A stretch of 64,000 nucleotides of DNA from Polyangiaceae bacterium. GTDB taxonomy: Bacteria; Myxococcota_A; Polyangia; Polyangiales; Polyangiaceae. The notes beneath the pieces are model-generated. The model ran no database searches. It was not told the DNA's origin and worked only from the letters and a program-made list of their open reading frames with translations. Below, in pieces: positions 25,988 through 34,928 of the stretch. A program made the position numbers and the translations under genes. Positions within the stretch are counted from its first letter, which is position 1. Every line of letters begins with the position of its first letter. The stretch lies in NCBI GenBank assembly GCA_013361525.1, contig JABFXY010000019.1, positions 216,997 to 280,996 on the forward strand, read 5' to 3'.

Positions 25988-28000
25988 ATGCGCTTGCGGT
26001 GGCTTTGCTTCGTACGAGCGGCGCTCGCCCTCGCGCTGCTCCTCATCGGCTGTAAGCAGCGCCCGCCGAAGGTCCCGGGCGAGACGGATGTTGGGGTGGA
26101 GTCCGTCTCGATCGAGCCGCTCGACCCGGGCAAAGAGCTCGAGCTTTCGCACTCGGTGTTGTTCGATCGCCTCGGAGAGCGCCCCGACAGCCTCATCGCA
26201 CCCGGCCGGACGTGGAGCACCTTCCGCGAGGCAGAAGATCGTCGCCGCATCGAGGCCTACTGGAAACAGCGTGGCTATTTCGACGTCGTCGTCAAAGACG
26301 CGAGCGTCACGTTCGCCGAGGACGGCCGCGCCAACATCGTCTTCAAGGTTCGAGAAAACGAACGCTACAAGGTCGGGCGGGTTCGGATTCAGCACGCCCT
26401 CCCCGACGTACCGCTCGACGATCTGGTCGATATCCACGAAGGCGACGAGCGGATCGACCTCGAGGTCTTCCGCAAGATGCGCCACCCGATGGCGGATCGC
26501 TTGCGGGTCGCCGGCTATGGCCACGCGAACGTCTACGTCCGCTTCTACGTCGACGAGACCGACAAGCTGGTGCACGTCGTCTACTTCGTCGACGCCGGAC
26601 CCAAGACGAAGATCGCCAGCATCACCGTCTCCGGCAACGTGAAGGTCCCGAAAGAAGACGTCATCCGTCGCTCGGGCCTGGAGGTCGGCGCGCCGTACAC
26701 CGAGGACCTGCGCGATCGCGTGCCGCGCGATCTCCTCGACACCGGCGCGTACGCCGCCGCGTTCGTCCGCGTCGACACCGACACGAAGTTCATCATCCCC
26801 GGGACGGAGCCGGACACCGGTGGTGAGCTTCGCGACGAGCAGATCGATGCCCAGGGCAACCTCGTCCCACGCAAGCTCCCGGAAGGCGTCAACGTCACAA
26901 TCCACGTCGTCGAGGCGCCGAGCCAGACGGTTCGAGTCCGCGGCGGCTTCGAGATCGATCCTTCGCGCGCCGACACCGCGGTCACGGCGACGGCGTGGTT
27001 TCGAAACCTCTTCGGCCCGCTCCACCACCTCGTTCTCGAGGGACGCGTGGGCTACGGCTACATCTTCGACCGCACCTCGGACGAGCCGCCCGGCGTCTAC
27101 GGCGAAGCGCTGATCCGCACCGTCCACGCCGGCGTGCTCGGGCGAACCGGCGATCTTCGAACCACGGTCCGGTACGTCGGGACGCTCTACCCGCGCGCAT
27201 TTCTTCATCGCGGGACGACCGGCGTCGGCGCTCGCACGACGTTCATGAAGGGAATGTTCCTCGAAGGAGACTTGCTCGCCTTCTTCGAGAAGTCGGAGCG
27301 CTTCGGCCCGTTTCTGCCGGAAGAGCGCGAGGCGCTCGCGTTGCCGAGCCGCGAGTGGGCCGTCGGCCCCGAGCTCGACGTCAGCTTCATCTACGACGGG
27401 CGCGATCACGGGGTCGAGCCGATGCGCGGCGGTTACGTCGGGCTCACGTCGCGCATCAACCCGCTCGCTGCCGGCGGTATCGCCGACTACCCCTTCGTGA
27501 ACATGTCCGGCGACGGACGTGGCTTCATCCCGCTCACGCCGTCGCTGTCGATCGGCCTGCGCGCGTTCGGCGAGTGGTCGCTGCTGAACGAAGGTGATGG
27601 GATCCCGCTCGGCGAGCGACTGTTCGGCGGCGGTGCCTACGGCTTCCGCGGGTTCGGCGCGCAGCGCCTATCCCCCGTCGTTCTTCGCTGTTTCGAAGAG
27701 TTCTGCAAAGAGGTCCCCGTCGGCGGTCGGAGCCTCGTCGAGTCTTCGCTCGAGCTTCGGTTTCTGCCTCCACAGAAACAATACGGCGCTGTCGTCTTCG
27801 GCGATCTCGGCGGTGTGTCGGGCGATCTCAACCCGTTCGCACAGGGCCCGAGCTTCGCGGCGGGCCTCGGTGCGCGCCTGAGGCTGTGGTACCTGCCTGC
27901 AGCGATCGATTTCGCGTACCGCGTGCTTCACGAAGGTGAAGTGCAAGGTCTCGAGGACGAGCCCTTTCACGTATTCTTTCGCATCGGGGAGGCGTTCTGA
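25988..28000 (+). CDS. tamA: Omp85-family outer-membrane protein, TamA-like
   Basis: A 670-residue protein. The N-terminal third holds POTRA-like beta-alpha units (IEAYWKQRGYFDVVVKDA; ERYKVGRVRIQ; KIASITVSGNVKVPKEDVIRRSGL), and the rest a 16-strand barrel-type region with YDGRDHGVEPMRGGYVG and GGAYGFRGFGAQRLSP, the conserved Omp85 loop segment. The signal ends ALLLIGCKQRP, which reads as a lipobox and would make this a lipidated Omp85 protein, unusual for TamA. It overlaps tamB by one base (TGATG), which strongly supports the TamA assignment: the pair moves proteins or lipids to the outer membrane. Confidence 0.85.
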   Translation: MRLRWLCFVRAALALALLLIGCKQRPPKVPGETDVGVESVSIEPLDPGKELELSHSVLFDRLGERPDSLIAPGRTWSTFREAEDRRRIEAYWKQRGYFDVVVKDASVTFAEDGRANIVFKVRENERYKVGRVRIQHALPDVPLDDLVDIHEGDERIDLEVFRKMRHPMADRLRVAGYGHANVYVRFYVDETDKLVHVVYFVDAGPKTKIASITVSGNVKVPKEDVIRRSGLEVGAPYTEDLRDRVPRDLLDTGAYAAAFVRVDTDTKFIIPGTEPDTGGELRDEQIDAQGNLVPRKLPEGVNVTIHVVEAPSQTVRVRGGFEIDPSRADTAVTATAWFRNLFGPLHHLVLEGRVGYGYIFDRTSDEPPGVYGEALIRTVHAGVLGRTGDLRTTVRYVGTLYPRAFLHRGTTGVGARTTFMKGMFLEGDLLAFFEKSERFGPFLPEEREALALPSREWAVGPELDVSFIYDGRDHGVEPMRGGYVGLTSRINPLAAGGIADYPFVNMSGDGRGFIPLTPSLSIGLRAFGEWSLLNEGDGIPLGERLFGGGAYGFRGFGAQRLSPVVLRCFEEFCKEVPVGGRSLVESSLELRFLPPQKQYGAVVFGDLGGVSGDLNPFAQGPSFAAGLGARLRLWYLPAAIDFAYRVLHEGEVQGLEDEPFHVFFRIGEAF

Positions 28001-31000
28001 TGGCCGACGCGACGACCCAATCGCAGGACGCTCAGCCGGCCGCGCCCAAGAAGGCGAAGGCGCCGAAGAAGAAGCGCCCACTTTGGTGGCGCATCGTTCG
28101 GATCCCGATCTGGATCGTCGGCATCACGCTGCTCCTCGCGTTGCTCGGCGTCGGCGGCGGCGCCTTTTATCTCACGACCGACAGCGGCAAAGAGCGCGTG
28201 CGCACCCTCGCGCGCGAGCGGCTTCAGAAGCGCGTCAACGGCACGGTCGAGATCGAGAGCATCGACTACGAGCTCCTCGGTGAAATCCGACTCAAGGGTC
28301 TCACCATCAAGGACGAAAAAGGCGCCGACGCGATCGCTCTCGAAGAGCTGAAGATCGCGCCCGGCTGGCGGGAGATCGTCGGCGGTGAGGTCATCGCGAT
28401 CGACGCGCTCTCCATCAAGGGCTTGCACCTTTCGATCGAGAAGTACGCCGACGGCTCTTCCAACCTGAAGCAGCTCTTCAAGCCCTCCGACGCCGAGCCG
28501 TCGGGCGAGAAGAAGCCGTTCGACAAACGCGTCGAGCTCCGAAACATCTCGGTCGAGGACGTCGACGTCTCGGTTCGTTCACCGGACGGCACGATGCTCA
28601 CCGTCGCGGACGTCGGATTTTCGGGGCACGCGAACGCAGCGCCCGCGACGAAGGACGCAGAGGTCGTCCTCACACCGCTGTCGCTCGGCTTCTTCCTCGA
28701 AAAGCCGGAGAGCCAAGGCGGGCTCAAGCTCGGCCTTCGCGATTTGAAGAGCGGCGTGACGATCGATCTGAAAGGCGGCAAAGGCACCGCCAAGCTCGAC
28801 CCGCTCACCGCGAACCTGTCGTTGTCGGTGCCGGGCAAGATCGACAAGGCGTTTCCGATCGGCTGGGAGGGCATCTCGTTCGAGATCGGTGACGGCGACC
28901 TCGGCCTCTCACTCGAGCGTCTCGCCCTCGGCGCCGTTTCGCTCGCGTCGGTGCAGGTGAAAGGGCACGTCGACGACGGCTCGCTCGCCGGCGATCAGGC
29001 AGCCGATATCGTCGGGCTGAAGCTCGACGCGGCAAAGGTCAACGATCTCCTCGGCAAAGAGATCCTGCGGTCCGACATCGATCTCGAGGCGCACCTCACC
29101 GGCACCGCGACGCAGCCTCGTGCGGATCTCTCGGTCCAGACGAAGGCCGGCGCCGCGAAGATCTCCGCGAAGCTGGATCTGTCGGAGGCCGATCGGCCGA
29201 AACACGACATTTCGCTCGAGCTCTCGAACATCGACACCTCGGAGCTCCTCTCCGGCGCGGTCAACGCCCCGCCGATCAAGCTCTCGAAGCTCGAGGTGCG
29301 CGCAGAAGGCAGCGGCAAAGACGCGACGAGCGCCAAGACGACAGCCGAAATCAACGCGAGCGGCATCGTCGCGCGCGGCGTCACGGTCGATCGCCTGCAC
29401 GTCAAAGCCAACGTCGACGGTCCGAAGATCGTCGTCGACCGACTCGAGGTCGACGGCCTCGATCAGCACGCCACCGCGCGTGGCACCTTCGACCGCGATT
29501 CGAAAGCGATCGACGTCACGCTCGACGTCGAGGGCGACGTCGGCGTCGCGCTCGCGAAGCTCCGCGAGGCGGGCATTCCGATTCAGACCAATCTGCGACC
29601 GGGGCTGATCAAGCTCGACAAAGGTGCGTTCAGCGTCACCGCGAAGGGAACCATCGGCGGGGCGATCGACGTCACCGCGAAGGGCGACAAGCTCTCCATC
29701 CTCGGCGGTCGCGCGACGATCGACGGCAAGGCCTCCCTCGAAAAAGGTGATCCCGAAAAGGGCGAAAAAGCCGTCAAGCTGAAGGGCTTCGACGTCTCGG
29801 TCGCGCTCGACGGCGTGCTCCTGTCGACCATCCTCGCGATGCGCGGCAAACGGATCCCGCCGGCGCTCGGGTTCGACGCCGTCTTGTCGCTGCACGCCAA
29901 AGGGAAAGGCACGATCACGGATCCGCTCGTCGACGCGACGATCACGGCGACGACACTGCGGCAAGACAAGGGCAACCGCGCGACGGCGACCATCGCGGCG
30001 CACGTCACGCGGGACGCGGCCAACGTCGATCTGTCGCTGCGTGACGCCGCGAAGCGCGAGGACGTCATCCTCGACGGCCACGCGTTCTTGCCGCTGTCGC
30101 TCGACGGAGAAAAGAAGGGCATCGATCCTGTGCGGCCGCTCGACGTGCGCCTGGAGATGAAGCGCCGCCCTATCGGCGAGCTCGTGAAGTTTGCGCCTCC
30201 GCTGCTCCTCGCCGGCGCCCCCTTGCCGCAGCACGGCGCGACCGAGCTCGCCCTCGCGCTCACCGGCTCGCTCTCGCGACCGTCGGCGAAGGTCCACCTC
30301 TATGCCGGCGCGTCGGTGCTCGAGCCGGAGAGGCCGACGCCGCTGCAAGAGGTCGAGCTGGATGTCGTGCTCGGGCCCGGTGACGCGCGATCGCCCGCGT
30401 ACAAGCTCGCCGCGGATCTCGGCGTTCGACTCGAAGCCGGCGCGCGCAACGTGCTCGGCGGCCACGTCGACGCGACCTTCCCGACCTCGCCTCTTTCGGG
30501 CGGCGCTGCCGGCGTGAAGTACAAGGGCCACTTCGATATCGGCCCCGGCCCGCTCGCATCGTTGCCTGCCGTCGCGAAGCTCGCGAAGGCGCGCAAGCTC
30601 GGCGGCGACGTGACCGGCAAGCTCGACGTCGAGGGAACGCGCTCCGATCTCCTCGCGACACTCGAGCTCGCCGCGACAGATCTCGTGAAGGGCTCCCCCG
30701 AAGCGCCGGCCGGCCTTTACGACGCGAACATCAAGGTCGAGGTGAAGCCGGACAAGACGGACGTCCTCGTGAGCGCGGATCTGCAGGACGTGCGCCTCGC
30801 AACGATCGCCGGATCGCTCGGCCTCGGCGGCAAAGGCCTCCTGCCGCGCATCAAACAAGGCCTGGATCCGTCGCTCGATCTGACGCTCGACATCCCGCAG
30901 CGAAAGCTCTCGAGCCTCGCCGTCGTCCGCCCGAAATTGGAGAAGGCCCCCGGCAACCTGAGCGGCAGCGTGAAGCTCGGCGGCTCGTTGAAGAACCCGA

Positions 31001-32736
31001 GCGCATCCGGCGGGATCAAGGTCTCGGACGTCGCGATGAGCGACGGCACCGACGGCGGCGCGGAGGTCGCGCTCTCGCTCGACCAAGCGGGGCTGAAGGC
31101 GGACATCGGCGTCGGCGAAAGCTCCGCGAAGGATGCGCCGGTCCTCCTCACCGCGACGGTGACGCGGGACGACCTCGGGAAGCTCTTCAAGCCGGACGGA
31201 CAGATCGCGATCGACCTCGTCGCGAAGGCCGACAAGGCCGCTCTGCCGCGCCTCCTGCCGAAGGATCTGCTCGCCGCCTCGAAGGTCGAGCCTCGCGGCT
31301 CGCTCGATTGGAACATGAAGGCGCACGCCGTCCTCGAGCGCAAAGACGGCAAGACCAAGGTCGAAGACGTCACCGTCGACGGCAAGCTCCTCCTCCTCGG
31401 GAACGTCCCGATCCCCGGCACCAAACGCGTCTACGAGAACGTCAACGTCTCGCTCACGGGCGCGGGGTCCTCGATCGCCATCGACGGCTTGCGCCTGGAA
31501 GAGCGCGACCTCGAGGTAAAAAATCGCTGGCTCGAGCTGAAGGGCCTCGTCTCGTTCGGCGGTCTGCGCCCCAAGGTCGACGCGACCATCAAGGCGAACA
31601 AGTGGCTCCTCTTCGGAAGTCGCATGATCGGCCAGCCCGACGCCCCGCGCGGCACGCTGACGATCGACGCCACCGCGCGCGCCGAGCTGGATCGCCCGAT
31701 CAAGATGGTCACCGTCGACGTCGACAAGCTCGCCATCGAGTTTCCCGATCGCTTCGAGAAGGCTCACCAACCGGAAGATCTCCACGTCGGCGACGTCGTG
31801 TTCCTGAAGGACAAGGACGCGCCCGAGATCGGAAAGCTCGTCGTCCCCGAGAGCGTGAAACAGAAGATCGAGGCCGACGCAGCGGCCAAGGCGCCTCCCC
31901 CGCCCGCCGACAACGAGGAAGCCCCAGCGCAGCCGGCGGTCGAGACGGGTTACGACGTCGAGATCCACATCGCGAAGGGCGCGCGGCTGTTCCAATCGCC
32001 CATCGACCTCACGACCGGCGGTGACCTCGCGGTGACCGTGCGCCCAACCGGGACGAAGATGCGCGGCAAGCTCGTGATGAGCAAAGGCGAGCTCTCCCTC
32101 GGCGGCGTCATGCACCCGCTCAAAGAAGGCTCCCTCTCCTTCGACGAGGAGCACCCGAAGGGCTGGATCGACCTGAGCTTCAAAAAGCCCATGGCCGCGT
32201 GGAAACTCCGCAACATCTCGGAAGCGAGCGCGGGCAAATCGATCGACATCCACATGTTCGGCCCGATCACCGATCGCAAGACGGTGCTCTCCGGCGCGGG
32301 CAGCCCGGGCGCGCTCTACGATCTGCTCAGCATGCACAACGTCGGGCGCGAGCGCTTCTACACCGAAGCGGATCTACCCGAGACGGTCAGCGTCGAGTTC
32401 CCCGAGCATGACGGCCTTCTCGCGCTCAGCTTCATCTCGGTGAACCTCCCGCACCTCTTGTTCCTCGACCGCGTCACCGCGTGGTCCGACGCGAACGAGG
32501 ACTTCCGCCAATACGGTCGCGTCGAGCACTTCGAGGCCGAACGCTACTTCGCCGACGGCAAAGGCCGCGTCCGCGCCGCCAAACGCCCGGCCTCCATCGG
32601 CCGAAGCGAAGCCGAGCTCGAGGTCGACTACCTCTTCTACAACGACCCCCGCGTCATGTTCGGCATCGGAGGCACCGCCGGTTCCCGCGGCGGCGGCGGC
32701 CCCGGCGTCGTCTTCGAATGGTCGAGTAAGGACTAA
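28000..32736 (+). CDS. tamB: TamB-like translocation/assembly module protein (DUF490)
   Basis: A 1578-residue protein. The N-terminus has a Lys/Pro-rich cytosolic tail (KKAKAPKKKRPLWWRI), then one inner-membrane helix (IPIWIVGITLLLALLGVGGGAFYL). More than 1,200 residues of beta-strand repeats rich in Gly/Asp/Leu follow, as in the hydrophobic-groove taco fold of AsmA/TamB proteins. The C-terminal DUF490 part includes KLVMSKGELSLGGVMHPLKEGSLSFD and ends in aromatic beta sequence (YNDPRVMFGIGG; VVFEWSSKD). Length and position after tamA fit TamB, which bridges the envelope for lipid transport or barrel assembly. The reading frame is intact throughout. Confidence 0.9.
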   Translation: MADATTQSQDAQPAAPKKAKAPKKKRPLWWRIVRIPIWIVGITLLLALLGVGGGAFYLTTDSGKERVRTLARERLQKRVNGTVEIESIDYELLGEIRLKGLTIKDEKGADAIALEELKIAPGWREIVGGEVIAIDALSIKGLHLSIEKYADGSSNLKQLFKPSDAEPSGEKKPFDKRVELRNISVEDVDVSVRSPDGTMLTVADVGFSGHANAAPATKDAEVVLTPLSLGFFLEKPESQGGLKLGLRDLKSGVTIDLKGGKGTAKLDPLTANLSLSVPGKIDKAFPIGWEGISFEIGDGDLGLSLERLALGAVSLASVQVKGHVDDGSLAGDQAADIVGLKLDAAKVNDLLGKEILRSDIDLEAHLTGTATQPRADLSVQTKAGAAKISAKLDLSEADRPKHDISLELSNIDTSELLSGAVNAPPIKLSKLEVRAEGSGKDATSAKTTAEINASGIVARGVTVDRLHVKANVDGPKIVVDRLEVDGLDQHATARGTFDRDSKAIDVTLDVEGDVGVALAKLREAGIPIQTNLRPGLIKLDKGAFSVTAKGTIGGAIDVTAKGDKLSILGGRATIDGKASLEKGDPEKGEKAVKLKGFDVSVALDGVLLSTILAMRGKRIPPALGFDAVLSLHAKGKGTITDPLVDATITATTLRQDKGNRATATIAAHVTRDAANVDLSLRDAAKREDVILDGHAFLPLSLDGEKKGIDPVRPLDVRLEMKRRPIGELVKFAPPLLLAGAPLPQHGATELALALTGSLSRPSAKVHLYAGASVLEPERPTPLQEVELDVVLGPGDARSPAYKLAADLGVRLEAGARNVLGGHVDATFPTSPLSGGAAGVKYKGHFDIGPGPLASLPAVAKLAKARKLGGDVTGKLDVEGTRSDLLATLELAATDLVKGSPEAPAGLYDANIKVEVKPDKTDVLVSADLQDVRLATIAGSLGLGGKGLLPRIKQGLDPSLDLTLDIPQRKLSSLAVVRPKLEKAPGNLSGSVKLGGSLKNPSASGGIKVSDVAMSDGTDGGAEVALSLDQAGLKADIGVGESSAKDAPVLLTATVTRDDLGKLFKPDGQIAIDLVAKADKAALPRLLPKDLLAASKVEPRGSLDWNMKAHAVLERKDGKTKVEDVTVDGKLLLLGNVPIPGTKRVYENVNVSLTGAGSSIAIDGLRLEERDLEVKNRWLELKGLVSFGGLRPKVDATIKANKWLLFGSRMIGQPDAPRGTLTIDATARAELDRPIKMVTVDVDKLAIEFPDRFEKAHQPEDLHVGDVVFLKDKDAPEIGKLVVPESVKQKIEADAAAKAPPPPADNEEAPAQPAVETGYDVEIHIAKGARLFQSPIDLTTGGDLAVTVRPTGTKMRGKLVMSKGELSLGGVMHPLKEGSLSFDEEHPKGWIDLSFKKPMAAWKLRNISEASAGKSIDIHMFGPITDRKTVLSGAGSPGALYDLLSMHNVGRERFYTEADLPETVSVEFPEHDGLLALSFISVNLPHLLFLDRVTAWSDANEDFRQYGRVEHFEAERYFADGKGRVRAAKRPASIGRSEAELEVDYLFYNDPRVMFGIGGTAGSRGGGGPGVVFEWSSKD

Positions 32737-32748
32737 CCCCGAAGCCCC

Positions 32749-32880
32749 GAGAGGGGACGCCAAGCGCGCCAAGAGAAGAGGGAGGGAGAAGAGGGGTTCA
32801 ACAACGAAAAGAGCGAGATCAATTCTCTCGCTCTTCTTCCTCTCTCTGCCCTTGGCGCCCTTGGCGACCCCTCTCGCTCT
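32749..32880. repeat. Long inverted repeat between convergent genes (copy 2)
   Basis: Left arm 32749-32773 (GAGAGGGGACGCCAAGCGCG, then CCAAG) pairs with right arm 32851-32877 (CTTGGCGCCCTTGGCGACCC, then CTCTCGC). An inner hairpin AAGAGCGAGA/TCTCGCTCTT sits around 32808-32834. It separates the stops of tamB and the convergent CNBD gene. The GTCGCCAAGGGCGCCAAG core and flanking GA-rich arms match the element at 21594-21750, so the two are copies of one family that favour convergent gene ends. Confidence 0.8.
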
Positions 32881-32907
32881 CGACCGCTCGAGCGGAGGCG
32901 CTGCGGC

Positions 32908-33789
32908 TCAGACCACGAAGTCGAGCATCTGCAGCTCGACGATGTAGCCGCGCATCGAAGCTGCGTATTGGTCGATCAGGGTGTCGAGCTTGACGAGGAC
33001 GCCGTCGGGGCCGGATCGTTCGACGCGGCCGCTCACGGGGAGCTCGCCCTTCGGGAGCTTGAGGACGCCCACGACCTCCATGCCGGACTCGAGCTTCGGC
33101 TCCGGGCCGATCTTGAGGAACCCTTCGGAGAGCTCGACGATCGGCAAACCGGCGGAGCCCGGCTTCGCGCCGTTGCCCTCGATGCGCACGAAGGCCGGGT
33201 GGCTCTCGAGCGGAACGACGCGGTAGTGCGACCGGCGGTTGTGCTCGATGAGGTCGTCGAGCTTGTCGCAGAGCGGCTGGGAGATAGTCGTCTCCTCCGC
33301 GCTGAGGACGAGCTCGCGCAGCTCCTTCATGGCCTTCTGCGTGCGGATGATGTTGCGCCGCATGTCATCCATGCGGAGCTTGTCGCGGTTCACCTTCTCG
33401 CTCACGACCTCGAGCAGGCTCTTGTAGAACGAGAACGCGAGGTCGCTCGACTTCATGAACAGCTTCATCAAGCTGTCGGTCTTCACCTCGAGCACCGTCA
33501 CGTCCGTCAGCGCGGTCGCGGTCGCATTGCGCGGCAGGCCGGTGAGCGCGCCGAGCTCGCCGATCGGGGCGCCGGGGCGCAGCACGATTCGCGGCTCGCT
33601 TCCTTCGACGAGCTCGACCTCCCCCTGCGACAAGATCTGGAACGCTGACGGAATGTCACCGGCGCTGAACAGCACCTGACCTCGCGCGATCTTTCGAGGC
33701 GAGAGGGCTGCGAGCAGCGCCTTGAGTTGATCGTCGGAGAGCGATCGGAACAGCGGCAGGTGCCGGAGATCAGCTGCAGCGAGTGTCAC
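32908..33789 (-). CDS. Cyclic nucleotide-binding domain protein with PilZ-like C-terminus
   Basis: A 293-residue cytosolic signalling protein. Residues about 10-125 form a CNBD (LFRSLSDDQLKALL; phosphate-binding cassette GAPIGELGALTGLPRNATA). A helical linker follows. The C-terminal third starts NRRSHYRVVPLESHPAFVRIEG and contains PIVELSEGFLKIG, similar to the RxxxR and D/NxSxxG motifs of PilZ c-di-GMP domains, though the second motif is degenerate. No DNA-binding motif is seen, so it may sense a cyclic nucleotide and act through protein contacts. Confidence 0.8.
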   Translation of the reverse strand: MTLAAADLRHLPLFRSLSDDQLKALLAALSPRKIARGQVLFSAGDIPSAFQILSQGEVELVEGSEPRIVLRPGAPIGELGALTGLPRNATATALTDVTVLEVKTDSLMKLFMKSSDLAFSFYKSLLEVVSEKVNRDKLRMDDMRRNIIRTQKAMKELRELVLSAEETTISQPLCDKLDDLIEHNRRSHYRVVPLESHPAFVRIEGNGAKPGSAGLPIVELSEGFLKIGPEPKLESGMEVVGVLKLPKGELPVSGRVERSGPDGVLVKLDTLIDQYAASMRGYIVELQMLDFVV

Positions 33790-33884
33790 GCGGGCACCCT
33801 ACTCCGAAGGCCGAAGCGGCGCACGAGCAAACGATCGCAGCTCTGTCGCGCGCACATGCCTCAGTGCCAAGTTATGCTCCTCGC

Positions 33885-34859
33885 ATGCGTGCCCTTTGCT
33901 TGTTCCTCCCGCTCACCGTTGCGCTCGCTTCAATCACCGGGTGCTCCGACGACACGACCTCCCCCGGCGGCGGCGGTGCCGGCGAAGGCGGCTCGGGCGC
34001 AGGGGCGACAGGCGGCACCTCCGACGGTGGCTCGCCCCCCAGCGACCCACCCGAAGAGTGCGGAAGCGTCACCGAAATCACCCAAAGCGGCGACTCGAAG
34101 CTCTATTCGACCCTGAGCGTCGGGTTCGAGTTTTTGCCGTCGATGGGCTCGGGCGACAAGAACGAGGTCGTCGCCGTCTCCCCGAAGCAGGCGGGCGTCG
34201 TCCCGACCGACACCACGGCATTCATGGCCTTCGACGGCGACGTCGTCTCGACCGCGAGCGTCGACGCCGTCGACGATCTGATCAACGCCGGTGTCGACGC
34301 GATGGACGGGCGGCTGTTCGTCGCGATCGCAGGCACTGTCACGATCACCGGTTCGCCCTCGGTCGGGACGCAGTTCAAGGGTCGCGTGACCGGAACGCTT
34401 TCGGACGTCTATTACATCGACATCGACGCCGACTTCATGCCCCTCCCGGGTGGGGAATGCTTCCACCTCGCCGAAGGAACGTTCGACGCGTCGAGCTTCC
34501 AGGCCGACTGCGAAGCACCGGTCGACATCGCGAACACGCCGTCCGGCGGCGCGTGCTTCGACTGGGAAAACAAAGGGCACAGCTGCAACCCGATCACCAA
34601 CGAAGGCTGCAACGCCGACGAGATCTGCGACTGGGCCGGCTACTTCGATTGTTTCCCCGTCGTCGGCAACGAGGTCGGCCTCTGCGGGGACTGCCAATCC
34701 CCCGACACGGCGTGCCAAGTGGGTATGACCTGCGATAACGACGGCACGACCGGAAAGTGCCATCGGTACTGCTGCACCGACGAAGATTGCGGCCCGAGCG
34801 GCGCGTGTATCGCTTATGCGTTCGCTCCCATCGGGGTCGGCGTCTGCATGTCGCCGTAG
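33885..34859 (+). CDS. Cys-rich surface lipoprotein, unknown
   Basis: A 324-residue lipoprotein. The signal LFLPLTVALASITGCSDD has a lipobox Cys near residue 20, followed by a Gly-rich linker (GGGGAGEGGSGAGATGG). The middle region is beta-rich without recognised motifs (VGFEFLPSMGSGDKNEV; TQFKGRVTGTLSDVYYIDID). The last 100 residues hold about fourteen cysteines in a spacing reminiscent of EGF/kringle-like myxobacterial domains (CNADEICDWAGYFDCF; KCHRYCCTDEDCGPSG). ATG 33885 gives the cleanest signal peptide. It is probably a surface protein. Confidence 0.72.
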   Translation: MRALCLFLPLTVALASITGCSDDTTSPGGGGAGEGGSGAGATGGTSDGGSPPSDPPEECGSVTEITQSGDSKLYSTLSVGFEFLPSMGSGDKNEVVAVSPKQAGVVPTDTTAFMAFDGDVVSTASVDAVDDLINAGVDAMDGRLFVAIAGTVTITGSPSVGTQFKGRVTGTLSDVYYIDIDADFMPLPGGECFHLAEGTFDASSFQADCEAPVDIANTPSGGACFDWENKGHSCNPITNEGCNADEICDWAGYFDCFPVVGNEVGLCGDCQSPDTACQVGMTCDNDGTTGKCHRYCCTDEDCGPSGACIAYAFAPIGVGVCMSP

Positions 34860-34928
34860 GTTTGAGATGGCGGGGCGCGGATTGACGGAACAATCTCACG
34901 GACGAGAGACTCCAGAACAGACCGCACC

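Noticed and set aside
25283..27409. A 708-codon minus frame opposite the YpfJ-type protease and tamA.
   Set aside because: It spans two clearly coding genes and lacks any motif.
28909..32337. A 1142-codon open frame on the minus strand opposite tamB.
   Set aside because: TamB has a recognisable N-terminal helix and DUF490 end, while the antisense product has only Arg/Glu/Asp repeats.
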